A DNA stretch of 64,000 bases from Streptomyces griseus. GTDB lineage: Bacteria > Actinomycetota > Actinomycetes > Streptomycetales > Streptomycetaceae. Within the stretch, counting starts at the first letter, position 1. Each line of letters begins with the position of its first letter. The notes under the pieces were generated by a model. It was not told the DNA's origin, did not search any database, and saw nothing but the letters and a program-made list of their open reading frames with translations. Below are positions 7,667 through 17,700 of the stretch, in pieces. The stretch covers positions 62,001 through 126,000 of the forward strand of contig NZ_UAVD01000007.1 in assembly GCF_900460065.1 (NCBI RefSeq), written 5' to 3'. The translations under genes were made by a program, and so were the position numbers.

Positions 7667-8821
7667 TCAGCCCGCGGAGACCGCGGAACCGCTGGTCACA
7701 GCGGTCTGGCGAAAGAGCCACTCGGACTTCAGCGCCGCGTATCCGGGCTTGACGACGTCATTGATCATGGCGAGACGTTCGTCGAAAGGAATGAACGCTG
7801 ATTTCATCGCATTGACTGTGAACCACTGCATGTCGTCGAGCGTGTATCCGAAGGCCTCGGTCAGCCGCTCGAATTCCCCGGTCATGCTCGTGCCGCTCAT
7901 CAGCCGGTTGTCCGTGTTCACGGTGATCCGGAAGTGCAGCTTGCGCAGCAGTCCGATCGGGTGCTCGGCGTACGAGGCGGCGGCGCCGGTCTGGAGGTTG
8001 GAGGTCGGGCACATCTCCAGCGGGACGCGCTTGTCCCGTACGTAGGAGGCGAGGCGGCCGAGGGAGACCGAGCCGTCCTCGGCGACCTCGATGTCGTCGA
8101 TGATCCGCACCCCGTGGCCGAGGCGGTCGGCGCCGCACCACTGGAGGGCCTGCCAGATCGAGGGCAGGCCGAAGGCCTCGCCCGCGTGGATGGTGAAGTG
8201 GTTGTTCTCGCGCTTGAGGTACTCGAACGCGTCGAGGTGGCGGGTGGGCGGGAACCCGGCCTCGGCGCCCGCGATGTCGAACCCGACGACGCCCTGGTCG
8301 CGGTAGCTGTTGGCGAGTTCGGCGATCTCCAGCGCGCGGGCCGCGTGCCGCATCGCGGTGAGGAGGGCGCCGACGCGGATGCGGTGGCCGTTGGCGCGGG
8401 CGACGCGCTCGCCCTCGCGGAAGCCCTCGTTGACGGCCTCGACGACCTCTTCGAGGGTCAGGCCGCCCTCCAGGTGCTGCTCGGGGGCGTAACGGATCTC
8501 GGCGTAGACGACGCCGTCCTCGGCGAGGTCCTCGGCGCACTCGGCGGCCACCCGGAACAGCGCGTCACGGGTCTGCATGACGGCGCAGGTGTGGGCGAAC
8601 GTCTCCAGGTAGCGCTCCAGCGAACCGGAGTCGGCGGCCTCGCGGAACCAGATGCCGAGCTTGTCGGCCTCGGTCTCGGGGAGGGAGTCGTAACCCTGCG
8701 CGCGGGCCAGCTCGACGATGGTGCCCGGCCGCAGGCCGCCGTCGAGGTGGTCGTGGAGCAGCACCTTGGGGGCGCGCCGGATCTGGTCGGAATCAGGGAC
8801 ATTCGGGGTCTGGCTCGTCAT
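7667..8821 (-). CDS. add: Adenosine deaminase
   Basis: 384 residues. Deaminates adenosine or deoxyadenosine to inosine in the cytoplasm. Metal and active-site motifs are in order: LHDHLDGG (the usual H-x-H; H-x-H-L-D-G), TIHAGEAFG (His and catalytic Glu), LGHGVRI (catalytic His), and [10 protein letters not shown], which carries the metal-binding Asp of the family 'N-T-D-D/N-P' loop. Length is typical for actinobacterial Add. The gene is transcribed alone; the copy of the CTACGCGCGTAG palindrome at 8838-8849 lies 17 bases before its start codon, linking it to the other nucleoside genes of the window. Confidence 0.93.
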   Translation of the reverse strand: MTSQTPNVPDSDQIRRAPKVLLHDHLDGGLRPGTIVELARAQGYDSLPETEADKLGIWFREAADSGSLERYLETFAHTCAVMQTRDALFRVAAECAEDLAEDGVVYAEIRYAPEQHLEGGLTLEEVVEAVNEGFREGERVARANGHRIRVGALLTAMRHAARALEIAELANSYRDQGVVGFDIAGAEAGFPPTRHLDAFEYLKRENNHFTIHAGEAFGLPSIWQALQWCGADRLGHGVRIIDDIEVAEDGSVSLGRLASYVRDKRVPLEMCPTSNLQTGAAASYAEHPIGLLRKLHFRITVNTDNRLMSGTSMTGEFERLTEAFGYTLDDMQWFTVNAMKSAFIPFDERLAMINDVVKPGYAALKSEWLFRQTAVTSGSAVSAG

Positions 8822-8837
8822 CTGGGCACTCTAGCGC

Positions 8838-8849
8838 CTACGCGCGTAG
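8838..8849. promoter_or_regulatory. Putative nucleoside-regulon operator, perfect copy, upstream of add
   Basis: CTACGCGCGTAG, a perfect 12-bp palindrome, ends 17 bases upstream of the add ATG. Close variants lie upstream of deoA (19625), the ABC transporter operon (24154) and bmpA (25542). Shared placement before nucleoside genes supports an operator; the cognate regulator is not identified here. Confidence 0.68.
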
Positions 8850-8924
8850 AGCGCCCGGTGTCGATGCGTAACAGTGACCGCGAAGTCGGGTGGAGTACAC
8901 CTCTCCTTCTGACACTGTTCTGTC

Positions 8925-9686
8925 ATGGGACAGCGCGCACTCCCCCTGTCTGACCCCAGGCTGGGACGGGCCGTTCGGACGGCCGGAACAATGGACGAGG
9001 TCAGCGGCGTGGTGCTGCTGCTTCCGGACGGCCGGGCCGACTCGCACCGTCGCCCCTCCCCTCTCTCGTACGCCGCGCAGCTGCCCTTCGCGCGCTCCCT
9101 GGCCCGCGCCGGGGTGGGCGACGGTCTCGCGGTGCACGTGCTGCGCTACCGCCGCCGGGGCTGGAACGCGGACGAGGCGCATCCCGTCGAGGACGCCGCG
9201 TGGGCGGCCGACGAGGTCCAGCGCCGGTACGGGGACGTGCCGGTCTGCCTGGCCGGCCACGGGATGGGCGGGCGGGCCGCGCTGCGGGCCGCCGGGCACG
9301 GCTCGGTCACCTCGGTCCTGGCCCTGGCCCCGTGGCTGCCGGAGCCGGCGGCGGGCGGAGCCGAGCCGGTGAGGCAGCTGGTGGGGCGGCGGGTGCTGAT
9401 CGTGCACGGCACCAACGACGAGCGCACCGATCCGGAGCTGTCGTACCGGCTGGCGGAGCGGGCGAAGAAGTCCAACCGGGACACCTGCCGCTTCGAAGTC
9501 CACTCCGACGGCCATGCGTTGCGCCAGCACCGCTCCGAAGTGATGGCGCTGGCCGCCGACTTCGTGCGCGGCTCCCTCTTCGCCCGGTCCTACGCCCGCC
9601 CGGTCGCGGACGCGCTCGCCGCGCCGCCGCCGCTGGGGCTGCGGATGCCGCTGGCCGCCGGGTTCGGCCGTTCGCTGCGGCACTGA
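8925..9686 (+). CDS. Alpha/beta-hydrolase-fold protein with the nucleophile serine replaced
   Basis: 253 residues. The core shows alpha/beta hydrolase features: LRYRRRGWN, LAGHGMGGRAAL at the nucleophile elbow, RRVLIVHGTNDERTDP with the acid residue, and VHSDGHALRQH with the catalytic His. The elbow normally reads G-H-S-M-G-G; here residue 113 is Gly, so the usual Ser nucleophile is missing. It is either catalytically inactive or uses another residue. ATG 8925 follows closely on a promoter-like stretch. The gene is divergent from add and convergent with the LysR gene; no context gives a substrate. Confidence 0.75.
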   Translation: MGQRALPLSDPRLGRAVRTAGTMDEVSGVVLLLPDGRADSHRRPSPLSYAAQLPFARSLARAGVGDGLAVHVLRYRRRGWNADEAHPVEDAAWAADEVQRRYGDVPVCLAGHGMGGRAALRAAGHGSVTSVLALAPWLPEPAAGGAEPVRQLVGRRVLIVHGTNDERTDPELSYRLAERAKKSNRDTCRFEVHSDGHALRQHRSEVMALAADFVRGSLFARSYARPVADALAAPPPLGLRMPLAAGFGRSLRH

Positions 9687-9712
9687 CCGCGCGGCCCCCG
9701 CACTCCTTGCGC

Positions 9713-10666
9713 TCAGTCCGGCAGCAGATGGCCCCGGCGCGAGAGCAGGAAGCGCTTGAAGGCGGCGACCGGAGGGGTGTCGGGGTGGCCGTCCAGCCAG
9801 GCGACCCCGATCTCCCGGGCGGCGCGCGGCGCGGTGACCGTCAGCTCGACGACGCCGGGACGGGCGACCGCCGGCGGCGGCAGCAGCGCCACCCCGAGCC
9901 CGGCGGCGACCAGCCCGCGCAGGGTCTCCGCCTCCTCGCCCTCGAAGGCGACGCGCGGGGTGAAGCCCGCCTCGGCGCAGAGGTCGTCGGTGATCCGGCG
10001 CAGCCCGTAACCGGGCTCCAGCGTCACGAACGTCTCGTCGGCGGCCTCGGCGAGGCGGATCCGGCGGCGGGAGGCGAGCCGGTGGTCGTCGGGGACCACG
10101 AGGCGCAGCCGCTGTTCGTCGAGGCGGCGGGCGACCAGGTCGGGTGCGTCGGGCACGGGTGAGGTGAGGCAGAGGTCGAGTCCGCCCGCGCGGAGCCGTT
10201 CGATCATCGCCTCGCCGTAGTTCTGCACGAGCTGGAAGCGCACCCTCGGGTGGTCGACCCGGAAGGCCCGGATCAGGGCGGGCACGGTCTCCGAGCCCAT
10301 GGTGTGCAGGAAGCCGAAGGAGACCCGGCCCGCCGTCGGGTCGGCGTCCGCGCGGACCGAGTCGGCGGCCCGCTCCACCTCGGCCAGGGCGCGTTCCGCC
10401 GAGCCGAGGAAGGTGCGGCCCGCCGGGGTGAGCGAGACCGTGCGGCCCCTGCGGGCGAACAGGGCGACGCCCAGGTCCGCTTCGAGCCGGACCATGGCCC
10501 GCGAGAGCGTGGACTGCGGGACCCCCAGCTCCTGTGCGGCGCGGGTCACGTGCTCGTGCCGGGCGACCGCCTCGAAGTACGCGAGGCGGGGGGCGAGCAC
10601 GGCCCGGATGCCTTCTTCGTAACTGCTCGGTGACAGCCGATGCCCTGAGCTGCGTTCATGCGCCAT
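9713..10666 (-). CDS. LysR-family transcriptional regulator
   Basis: 317 residues from ATG 10666; earlier in-frame starts would overlap the divergent transporter. The N-terminal winged helix is clear: YFEAVARHEHVTRAAQELGVPQ, STLSRAMVRLEADLG, LFARRGRTVSLTPAG. A linker helix and two periplasmic-binding-like lobes follow (RVSFGFLHTMGSETVPAL, GGLDLCLTSP, VAAGLGVALLPP). LysR proteins usually control the divergent neighbour, here the MFS exporter starting 62 bp away. Effector unknown. Confidence 0.88.
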   Translation of the reverse strand: MAHERSSGHRLSPSSYEEGIRAVLAPRLAYFEAVARHEHVTRAAQELGVPQSTLSRAMVRLEADLGVALFARRGRTVSLTPAGRTFLGSAERALAEVERAADSVRADADPTAGRVSFGFLHTMGSETVPALIRAFRVDHPRVRFQLVQNYGEAMIERLRAGGLDLCLTSPVPDAPDLVARRLDEQRLRLVVPDDHRLASRRRIRLAEAADETFVTLEPGYGLRRITDDLCAEAGFTPRVAFEGEEAETLRGLVAAGLGVALLPPPAVARPGVVELTVTAPRAAREIGVAWLDGHPDTPPVAAFKRFLLSRRGHLLPD

Positions 10667-10728
10667 GGGATTGATTATCGCCGTTCTGTGCATTGGACGC
10701 ATGAAACCCGCGGGTCTACTTTCGACGT

Positions 10729-12036
10729 ATGCCTCCCGCCGATACCGGGGCATCCACCGTCGTGGTGGGTGCCTCTGCCCCGCAGTCCCCCGTCACCACC
10801 ACCGCCGCGCCGGCCTCCACCCATGAGCGCCTGGAGCCCGGCCGCCCCGGCTACCGCCGGATGAGCTTCGCCCTCTTCGCCGCCGGTGTCGCGGCCTTCG
10901 CCCTCCTCTACTCCACCCAGGCGCTGCTGCCCGCCGTCTCCGCCTCGTTCGACGCCACCGCCGGGCAGGCGAGCTGGACGGTCTCGGCGGCGACCGGGGC
11001 ACTGGCCCTGTTCGTGCTGCCGCTGAGCGCGCTCTCCGAGCGGTTCGGGCGGCGGCAGATGATGACCGCTTCGCTGGCGATCGCGGTATTCGTCGGGCTG
11101 CTCGTTCCCCTCGCCCCGTCGATGGGCGCGCTGATCGCGCTGCGCGCCGTCCAGGGTGCGGCGCTCGCCGGGCTCCCGGCCTCCGCGATGGCGTATCTCG
11201 CGGAGGAGGTGCGGCCCAAGGCGCTGATCGCCGCGATCGGGCTGTTCGTCGCGGGAAACAGCATCGGCGGGATGAGCGGGCGCATCCTCACCGGCTGGGT
11301 CGCCCAGGCCTGGGGCTGGCGGGCCGCGCTCGCGGCGGTCGGGCTGCTCGCGCTCGCGTGCGCCGTCGCGTTCCACTTCCTCATCCCGAAGGCGAGGAAC
11401 TTCCGCCCCGGTTCGCTGAACCCGAAGGCCCTGGCGAAGACCGTCGCCACGCATCTGGCCGATCCGCTGCTGGTGCGGCTGTACGCGATCGGCGCGCTGT
11501 TCATGACGGTGTTCGGCGCGGTCTACACGGTGATCGGCTACCGGCTGGTCGAGGAGCCGTTCAGCCTGCCGCAGGGCGTGATCGGCTCGATCTTCCTGGT
11601 CTACCTGGTCGGTACGGTCTCCTCGGCCGCCGCCGGACGCCTGGTGGCCCGCCTCGGCCGCCGTGGCGCGCTCTACCTGGCGGTCACCACGACCGCCGCC
11701 GGGCTGCTGCTGTCGCTCGCGGACCGGCTGGCCGCCGTACTGCTGGGCCTGGTGCTGATCACGGCCGGCTTCTTCGCCGGGCACGCCGTCGCCTCGTCGT
11801 CGGTGAGCCGCACCGCGACGACGGGCCGGGCGCAGGCATCGGCGCTCTACCAGTCGGCGTACTACCTGGGCTCCAGCGCGGGCGGCACGCTCGGCGCGGT
11901 CGCCTTCCACGCCGGTGGCTGGGCGGCGACGGTGGCCCTGGGGCTGCTCGCGGTCCTCGGGGTCGTCTCGATCACCCTGTACGGGACCCGGGTGGCGCGT
12001 GCGGAGCGGCGGGCGCTCGTTCCCGCCACCCGCTGA
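10729..12036 (+). CDS. MFS transporter, YnfM-like drug/metabolite exporter
   Basis: 435 residues with twelve predicted membrane helices. The MFS loop 2-3 motif is LSERFGRRQMM, and the motif-C-like helix contains ALAGLPASAMAYLAEE. A 45-residue polar Ala/Thr/Pro N-terminus precedes the first helix. The shape and the AAGRLVARLGRRG cytoplasmic loop fit the YnfM/arabinose-efflux branch of the superfamily. A divergent LysR regulator shares the 62-bp promoter region, so LysR-controlled efflux is likely; the substrate cannot be deduced. Confidence 0.86.
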   Translation: MPPADTGASTVVVGASAPQSPVTTTAAPASTHERLEPGRPGYRRMSFALFAAGVAAFALLYSTQALLPAVSASFDATAGQASWTVSAATGALALFVLPLSALSERFGRRQMMTASLAIAVFVGLLVPLAPSMGALIALRAVQGAALAGLPASAMAYLAEEVRPKALIAAIGLFVAGNSIGGMSGRILTGWVAQAWGWRAALAAVGLLALACAVAFHFLIPKARNFRPGSLNPKALAKTVATHLADPLLVRLYAIGALFMTVFGAVYTVIGYRLVEEPFSLPQGVIGSIFLVYLVGTVSSAAAGRLVARLGRRGALYLAVTTTAAGLLLSLADRLAAVLLGLVLITAGFFAGHAVASSSVSRTATTGRAQASALYQSAYYLGSSAGGTLGAVAFHAGGWAATVALGLLAVLGVVSITLYGTRVARAERRALVPATR

Positions 12037-12190
12037 ACCGCTCTCCCGGGCCCGCCCGACGGCACGCGGAACGGCCCCGCCGCCCGACCGGGACGCAACC
12101 GAGACATACCAGCGCGCAACCACCGCACCTCTTCGCACGTCTACCAGGCGTAACCAGCAACGCACTGTGGGCGAAGGGGAGTTGGCGCGC

Positions 12191-12907
12191 ATGCGAGTCA
12201 CGGTCAAGACATCCGGAAAACGTCTGCGACGAGGAGTGGCCCTGTCCGTGGCCGGGCTGGTGGCCGCTCCGGCCCTGGTCCTGGGCAGCGGCACCGCCGC
12301 CCAGGCGGCGTCCTGCACGACGTCGGCGGGGCCCCACCAGAAGCAGGTCGAGAAGTTCCTCAAGCGGCCCGTGGACGGCAAGCAGTCGACCGCGGACTGC
12401 AAGGCGATCCAGAAGTTCCAGAAGGCCCACGGGATCACCCCCACCATCGGCTACGCCGGCCCGCTGACCTGGCGCACGATGAACACGATGCTCGCCCAGA
12501 AGGCGGCCGGGAAGAACCCCAACAAGGCGAAGAAGTGCCCGACCGACAAGGGGCGCATCGCCTGTGTCGACCTGACGCGGCAGCTGAGCTGGATCCAGGA
12601 CGGCAAGAAGCTGACGTACGGGCCGGTGCCCGTGCGGACCGGCCGGAACGGCGCCGAGACCCGGACCGGGTCCAAGAAGATCTACTGGCGCAACATCAAG
12701 CACTGGTCGACCATCTACAAGGTCTGGATGCCGCACTCCCAGTTCTTCGACGGCGGCCAGGCGTTCCACTCGGTCACCAAGTCCATGTACAACCCGCCGG
12801 GCTCCGGCGGCTGCGTCAACATGCGCCCCGCCGACGCGAAGGCATACTGGAAACTGCTGAAGAACGGCGACGACGTGTACGTGTACGGGCGCAAGCCCGG
12901 AACCTGA
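12191..12907 (+). CDS. Secreted L,D-transpeptidase-like protein (YkuD fold) with altered catalytic motif
   Basis: 238 residues from ATG 12191. Signal peptide of about 38 residues (KRLRRGVALSVAGLVAAPAL, cut near AQAAS). A peptidoglycan-binding-1-like segment (DCKAIQKFQKAHGITPTIGYAGPLTW) precedes a YkuD domain with FHSVTKSMYNPPGSGGCVNM. Enzymes of this family carry [S/T]-H-G-C-x-N; here the motif is Ser205-Gly-Gly-Cys208, so the cysteine is kept but the motif His is Gly. The more upstream His in FHS is present. It may cross-link peptidoglycan stems (3-3 links) with altered chemistry, or be a non-catalytic relative. A second, canonical paralogue lies at 45086-46117. Confidence 0.82.
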   Translation: MRVTVKTSGKRLRRGVALSVAGLVAAPALVLGSGTAAQAASCTTSAGPHQKQVEKFLKRPVDGKQSTADCKAIQKFQKAHGITPTIGYAGPLTWRTMNTMLAQKAAGKNPNKAKKCPTDKGRIACVDLTRQLSWIQDGKKLTYGPVPVRTGRNGAETRTGSKKIYWRNIKHWSTIYKVWMPHSQFFDGGQAFHSVTKSMYNPPGSGGCVNMRPADAKAYWKLLKNGDDVYVYGRKPGT

Positions 12908-12936
12908 GCGACGCGCTCGGCGGCGGCAGGACTCCC

Positions 12937-12986
12937 GAGGGGCGCCGGACGGATCGTGGCCGCGGCCACGGCCGCCGGCGCCCCTC
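12937..12986. terminator. Compound hairpin after the L,D-transpeptidase gene
   Basis: A 12-bp stem (12937-12948 with 12975-12986, arm GAGGGGCGCCGG) encloses a second perfect palindrome GTGGCCGCGGCCAC (12956-12969). It starts 30 bases after the stop codon. Confidence 0.7.
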
Positions 12987-13083
12987 GTCCTCCTTCCGCA
13001 CCGACTGTCAGTGGCCTGCGGTAGCTTCCGACGTACCGGGTGACGGATGCCACGGCGCGGCTGCGCGCAACAGGGGTGGAGCG

Positions 13084-14112
13084 ATGAGCGATCTGACCAC
13101 GACGACGGCCACAGGAGCGGCGGCGGGCGCCGGGAGCGCCGACGCCGCCGGGATCGACAGCCGTCTGGAGGGGCACCGGGTCGAGCTGACGGGCTACTGC
13201 TACCGGATGCTCGGCTCCGCCTTCGAGGCCGAGGACGCGGTGCAGGACACCCTGGTCCGGGCCTGGCGCAACTTCGACAAGTTCGAGGGCCGCTCCTCGC
13301 TGCGCTCCTGGCTCTACCGGATCGCCACCAACGTCTGCCTGGACATGCTGAACGCGGGCAACAAGCGGGCCCGCCCGGTCGATCTGACGGGCCCCACACC
13401 GCTCGCCCAGGCCGCGCTGAGCCCCCGACCGGAGAACGTCTGGCTGGAGCCGATGCCCGACGGCCGGGTCCTGCCCTCGGTCCAGGACCCGGCGGAGGCG
13501 GCCGTGGCCCGCGAGTCGGTGCGCCTGGCGTTCGTCGCCGCCCTCCAGCACCTGCCGCCCAAGCAGCGCGCCGTGCTGATCCTGCGCGAGGTCCTCGCCT
13601 GGAAGGCCGCCGAGGTCGCCGAGCTGCTGGGGACCTCCGTCGCCTCGGTCAACAGCGCCCTGCAGCGCGCCCGCGCCACGCTCACCGAGACGGAGGGCCG
13701 GGCGGGCGATGTGTCCGACCCCCTCGACGAGCAGCAGCTCAAGCTCCTGGAGCGCTATGTGAAGGCGTTCGAGGGGTACGACATGGCCGCCCTGACCGCG
13801 CTGCTCCACGAGGACGCGGTCATGACGATGCCGCCGTTCGACCTGTGGCTCCGGGGCGCCGGGGACATCACGGGCTTCATGACCTCCATCGGCGCGGCGT
13901 GCGCGGGCTCCAAGCTGGTGCCCGTCCTGGCCAACGGCTCCCCCGGCTTCGCGCACTACAAGCCCGCCGAGGACGGGGACGGCTTCGTGCCGTGGGCGGT
14001 CCAGGTCATCGACGTCCAGGACGGGGCGATCACCGGGATGCACTGTTTCCTGGACGTCCCGCGCTGGTTCCCGCTGTTCGAGCTGCCGGACCGGCTCCCG
14101 GCCGACGCGTAG
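13084..14112 (+). CDS. ECF sigma factor with a SnoaL-like C-terminal domain
   Basis: 342 residues from ATG 13084, with GGAGCG upstream. Region 2 is in GYCYRMLGSAFEAEDAVQDTLVRAWRNFD and WLYRIATNVCLDML; region 4 is LPPKQRAVLILREVLAWKAAEVAELLG followed by SVASVNSALQRARATL. After about residue 215 a NTF2/SnoaL-like domain runs to the end (YVKAFEGYDMAALTALLHEDAVMTMPP ... WFPLFELPDRL). This arrangement is that of the SigG/SigJ-type ECF groups, in which the C-terminal domain replaces a separate anti-sigma factor and controls activity. No anti-sigma gene is adjacent. Target promoters unknown. Confidence 0.87.
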   Translation: MSDLTTTTATGAAAGAGSADAAGIDSRLEGHRVELTGYCYRMLGSAFEAEDAVQDTLVRAWRNFDKFEGRSSLRSWLYRIATNVCLDMLNAGNKRARPVDLTGPTPLAQAALSPRPENVWLEPMPDGRVLPSVQDPAEAAVARESVRLAFVAALQHLPPKQRAVLILREVLAWKAAEVAELLGTSVASVNSALQRARATLTETEGRAGDVSDPLDEQQLKLLERYVKAFEGYDMAALTALLHEDAVMTMPPFDLWLRGAGDITGFMTSIGAACAGSKLVPVLANGSPGFAHYKPAEDGDGFVPWAVQVIDVQDGAITGMHCFLDVPRWFPLFELPDRLPADA

Positions 14113-14122
14113 GAGTCTCACC

Positions 14123-14156
14123 GGCCGGCGCTCCGGGGCACACCGGAGTGCCGGCC
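14123..14156. terminator. Bidirectional hairpin between the ECF sigma and STAS genes
   Basis: A 14-bp stem with one G-T pair (14123-14136 with 14143-14156; arm GGCCGGCGCTCCGG) and a 6-nt loop lies between the convergent stop codons. Confidence 0.75.
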
Positions 14157-14162
14157 CCGGAG

Positions 14163-14546
14163 TCAGCGCGGGTCGGGCACCCGTCTCTCCGGCTCCTCCG
14201 GCCCCTCTTCCAGGGCCACCACGTCGGCCAGCCCCACCAGGTCCAGCAGCGACCGGAGTTCGGGGGGCACCCGACGCAGCCGCAGCGTGCGTCCGGACCG
14301 GCGGGCGACGAGCGCGAGGCGGGCCACCGCCTCGACCAGGGTCAGATCGGGCCGGGTCACTCCGCCCACATCGCAGTCCACCGCCGCGCCGGGGGCGGGG
14401 GCGGCCCCGCCGGGGTCGGCGAGGGCACGCTCCAGCTCGACGCAGAGGTCGGCCACGACGGCCCGGCTGACCCGGCCGGTCACCGTCAGGGCGATCGGAT
14501 TCTCGGTATTCACACCAGGGAGACCGGACCGGCGGGCGAAAGTCAT
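14163..14546 (-). CDS. STAS-domain protein, anti-sigma-antagonist-like
   Basis: 127 residues from ATG 14546; an in-frame ATG at 14597 would add 17 basic residues and has no better ribosome site. The STAS pattern is visible: PIALTVTGRVSRAVVADLCVELERAL, then VDCDVGGVTRPDLTLVEAVARLALVARR and a final LRSLLDLVGLADVV helix. In SpoIIAA-like antagonists the loop after the 'D.s.v' strand carries a phosphorylated Ser; here the matching place is G-G-V-T-R, with Thr possible. It may be partner-switching or a structural STAS protein. It is convergent with the ECF sigma gene, not in its operon. Confidence 0.7.
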   Translation of the reverse strand: MTFARRSGLPGVNTENPIALTVTGRVSRAVVADLCVELERALADPGGAAPAPGAAVDCDVGGVTRPDLTLVEAVARLALVARRSGRTLRLRRVPPELRSLLDLVGLADVVALEEGPEEPERRVPDPR

Positions 14547-14735
14547 CGGCCCCCGCCGCGCGGCCCCGCGGCGGAAGGGCCGTTTTGCGACAACCATGAG
14601 CTCATTCCGCGCCTCGCGTGAACCAACTCTCCCGGCATCACCTCTAGTTCGGTGAACCGACGGGCCGCAGCCGTCGTTCCTGCGCCTCTGCGGACCGGCG
14701 GGACCTGAAGCCATCGAGTTTCTCCAGGGGGAGAG

Positions 14736-17700
14736 TTGCGCAGACACGTGAGAACCGCGTGCATACCGGCGGTCGCCACCGCCGTGGCCGTGGCCCTGGC
14801 GGCGGGCATGACCTCGTCCGCCGTCGCCCGGCCGGGCCCGGGGGCGTCGTCGGACACCCGGGCCCAGGACCGTTCCCAGGACAGGGAGCTGCGTCGGCTG
14901 ACCCTCGTCACGGGTGACCGGGTGACCGTCGACGCCCAGGGCAAGCCGGTCGCCTTCCGGCCCGCGAAGGGCCGGGAGAACATCCCGGTGCAGCGGATGA
15001 GCGACCAGGGGCACACGCTCGTCGTCCCGGCCGACGCCCATCGGCTGATCACCTCCGGCAAGCTCGACCGGCGGCTGTTCGACGTCACCGAGCTGAGCCG
15101 CCCGGAGAACCTCCGGGCCCAGCGGGACGGCCTGAAACTGATCGTCGGCTACCGGGGGAAGCAGACCGCCACCGCGAAGGCTCAGGTCCGCGGTGCGGGC
15201 GGCACCGAGGTCGGCCGGAGTCTCACCTCGCTGAACGCCGAGTCGGTGACCACGCCGACCGCCGACGCGCCGGCCATCTGGAAGGCGCTCACCGACCGGC
15301 GCGCGGGCGGTGAGCGGCTCACCACGGCGGCCGGCATCGACCGGGTCTGGCTGGACGGGGTACGGAGGGCGAGCCTCGACAGGAGCGTCCCGCAGATCGG
15401 CGCCCCGGCGGCGTGGCAGGCCGGGTTCACCGGCAAGGGCGTCAAGATCGCGGTCCTGGACACCGGGACGGACGCCACCCACCCCGACCTCAAGGGCCGG
15501 ATCCTCGCGGAGAAGAACTTCAGCGCCTCCCCGGACACCAAGGACCGGGTGGGCCACGGCACGCACGTCGCCTCGATCGCGGCGGGCACCGGGGCCAGGT
15601 CGGGCGGGAAGTTCAAGGGCGTGGCGCCGGACGCCGAACTGCTCGCGGGCAAGGTGCTCGACGACGACGGCTACGGCGAGGACTCCGGCATCCTGGCCGG
15701 AATGGAGTGGGCGGTCGCCCAGGGCGCCGACATCGTCAACCTGAGCCTCGGCGGCACGGACACCCCCGAGGTGGACCCGCTGGAGGCCGCGGTCGACAAG
15801 CTGTCGGCCGAGAAGGGCGTCCTGTTCGCCATCGCCGCGGGCAACGAGGGCGACGGCGCGGGCACGGTGGGCTCGCCGGGCAGCGCGGACGCCGCGCTGA
15901 CCGTGGGCGCGGTCGACGACCAGGACAAGCTGGCGGACTTCTCCAGCCGTGGACCGCGGGTCGGCGACGGGGCGGTCAAGCCGGATGTGACGGCCCCCGG
16001 CGTGGACACCACGGCGGCCATCCCGTCCGGCTCGCAGATCGCGAAGGAGGTGGGCGAGAACCCGGCCGGCTACGCGACGATCTCGGGTACGTCGATGGCC
16101 ACCCCGCACGTCGCGGGCGCGGCGGCCCTGCTCAAGCAGCAGCACCCCGACTGGAAGTACCGCGAGCTGAAGGGCGCGCTGACCGCTTCGACGAAGCCCG
16201 GGGCGTACAACCCGTTCCAGCAGGGCTCCGGCCGGATCGCGGTGGACCGCGCGATCGCCCAGAGCGTCGTCGCGGAGCCGGTCTCGGTGAGCTTCGGGGT
16301 GCAGCAGTGGCCGCACACCGATGACGTCCCGGTCGGCGAGAAGGTGACGTACCGCAACCTCGGCACGACCGATGTCACCCTCGATCTGAAGGTGACGGGC
16401 ACCGGCCCGACGGGCAAGCCCGCCCCGGCCGGCTTCTTCACGCTCGGCGCGGACCGGGTGACCGTCCCGGCGGGCGGCACGGCGGACGTGACGCTCACCG
16501 CCGACACCCGGCTCGGCGGCACCGCCGACGGGACGTACTCCGCGTACCTGGTGGCCACCGGCGGCGGGCAGACCGTGCGCACGGCCGCTGCGGTCGAGCG
16601 CGAGGTGGAGAGCTACGAGGTCACGGTCAAGCACCTCGGGCGGGACGGCCGTCCGGCCGCCTACGCGGACAGCACGCTCTACCGCTTCGGCGTGGAGTCC
16701 GGCGACCCGTTCCTGAGCCCGCGGGTCGTCGACGGCACCGCGAAGATCCGGGTGCCCAAGGGCACGTACGTGGTCAACTCCACGGTCTACAACGACCCGG
16801 ACGACGTCACCAAGGGCGCCGACTGGATCGCGCAGCCCAAGCTCGCGATCACGAAGAACACCTCGCTGACGTTCGACGCCCGCAAGGCGAAGCCCGTGAA
16901 CGTCACGGTGCCGGACGCGAAGGCGAAGGCCCGGCTGTTCTCCCCGGACTACGTGGTGGAGGAGGCGAACGACGCGGTCTCCTTCGGTTGGCTGATGGAG
17001 TCGCCGGCCGGTATCCGCACGCTGCACGCCGGCCCGAAGATCACCGACGGCTCGGTCGCCCAGCACTGGGTGGGCACCTGGAGCAAGGGCGCGTCGACCG
17101 AGTACGACATCGCGGTCGGCGGCCCGGTCAAGCAGCTCGCGACCGGCTTCCAGCGGAAGTTCACCACGGCGCAGCTGGCCAGGGTGAAGGTCGCCATGGG
17201 CTCGGCGGCGCCGAGGAAGACCGGGTCGATCACCGCCTTCCCCTTCCTGCCCACGCAGGGCGGCGGCTGGGCGACCTCGATCGACCAGAAGCTGCCCGGC
17301 ACCCGCACGCTGTACGTCTCCACCGCGGACAAGGTGGCGTGGAGCTTCGACTTCGACCAGCAGGGCCCGCTCGACGCGGAGGGCTGGCCGACGTACGAGG
17401 CCAACTACCAGATCGGCGAGGAGGCCGCGTACAAGGCGGGCAAGTCGTATGCGAAGACCGTGAACACCGGGGTGTTCGGCCCACTGGTCGACAACGAGAA
17501 CTACGGCGTCGCCCGTGAGGGCAACGACATCACCGGCGCCCTTCCGCTGCTGGCCGACGGCCGGGGCAACGCGGGCGGGATGCTGTTCACCTCCGCCGAG
17601 ACCGTCCTGTACCGCAACGGCAAGAAGCTCGGCCGGAACGGCGACCCGGTGACCGGCGGCGAGTCCTTCCGGGTCCCGGCGGGCGCGGCCGACTACCGGC

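Noticed and set aside
10667..10728. LysR T-n11-A operator in the LysR/MFS gap
   Set aside because: The gap is short and contains CCCGCGGG, but no convincing dyad with the LysR spacing could be chosen by eye.
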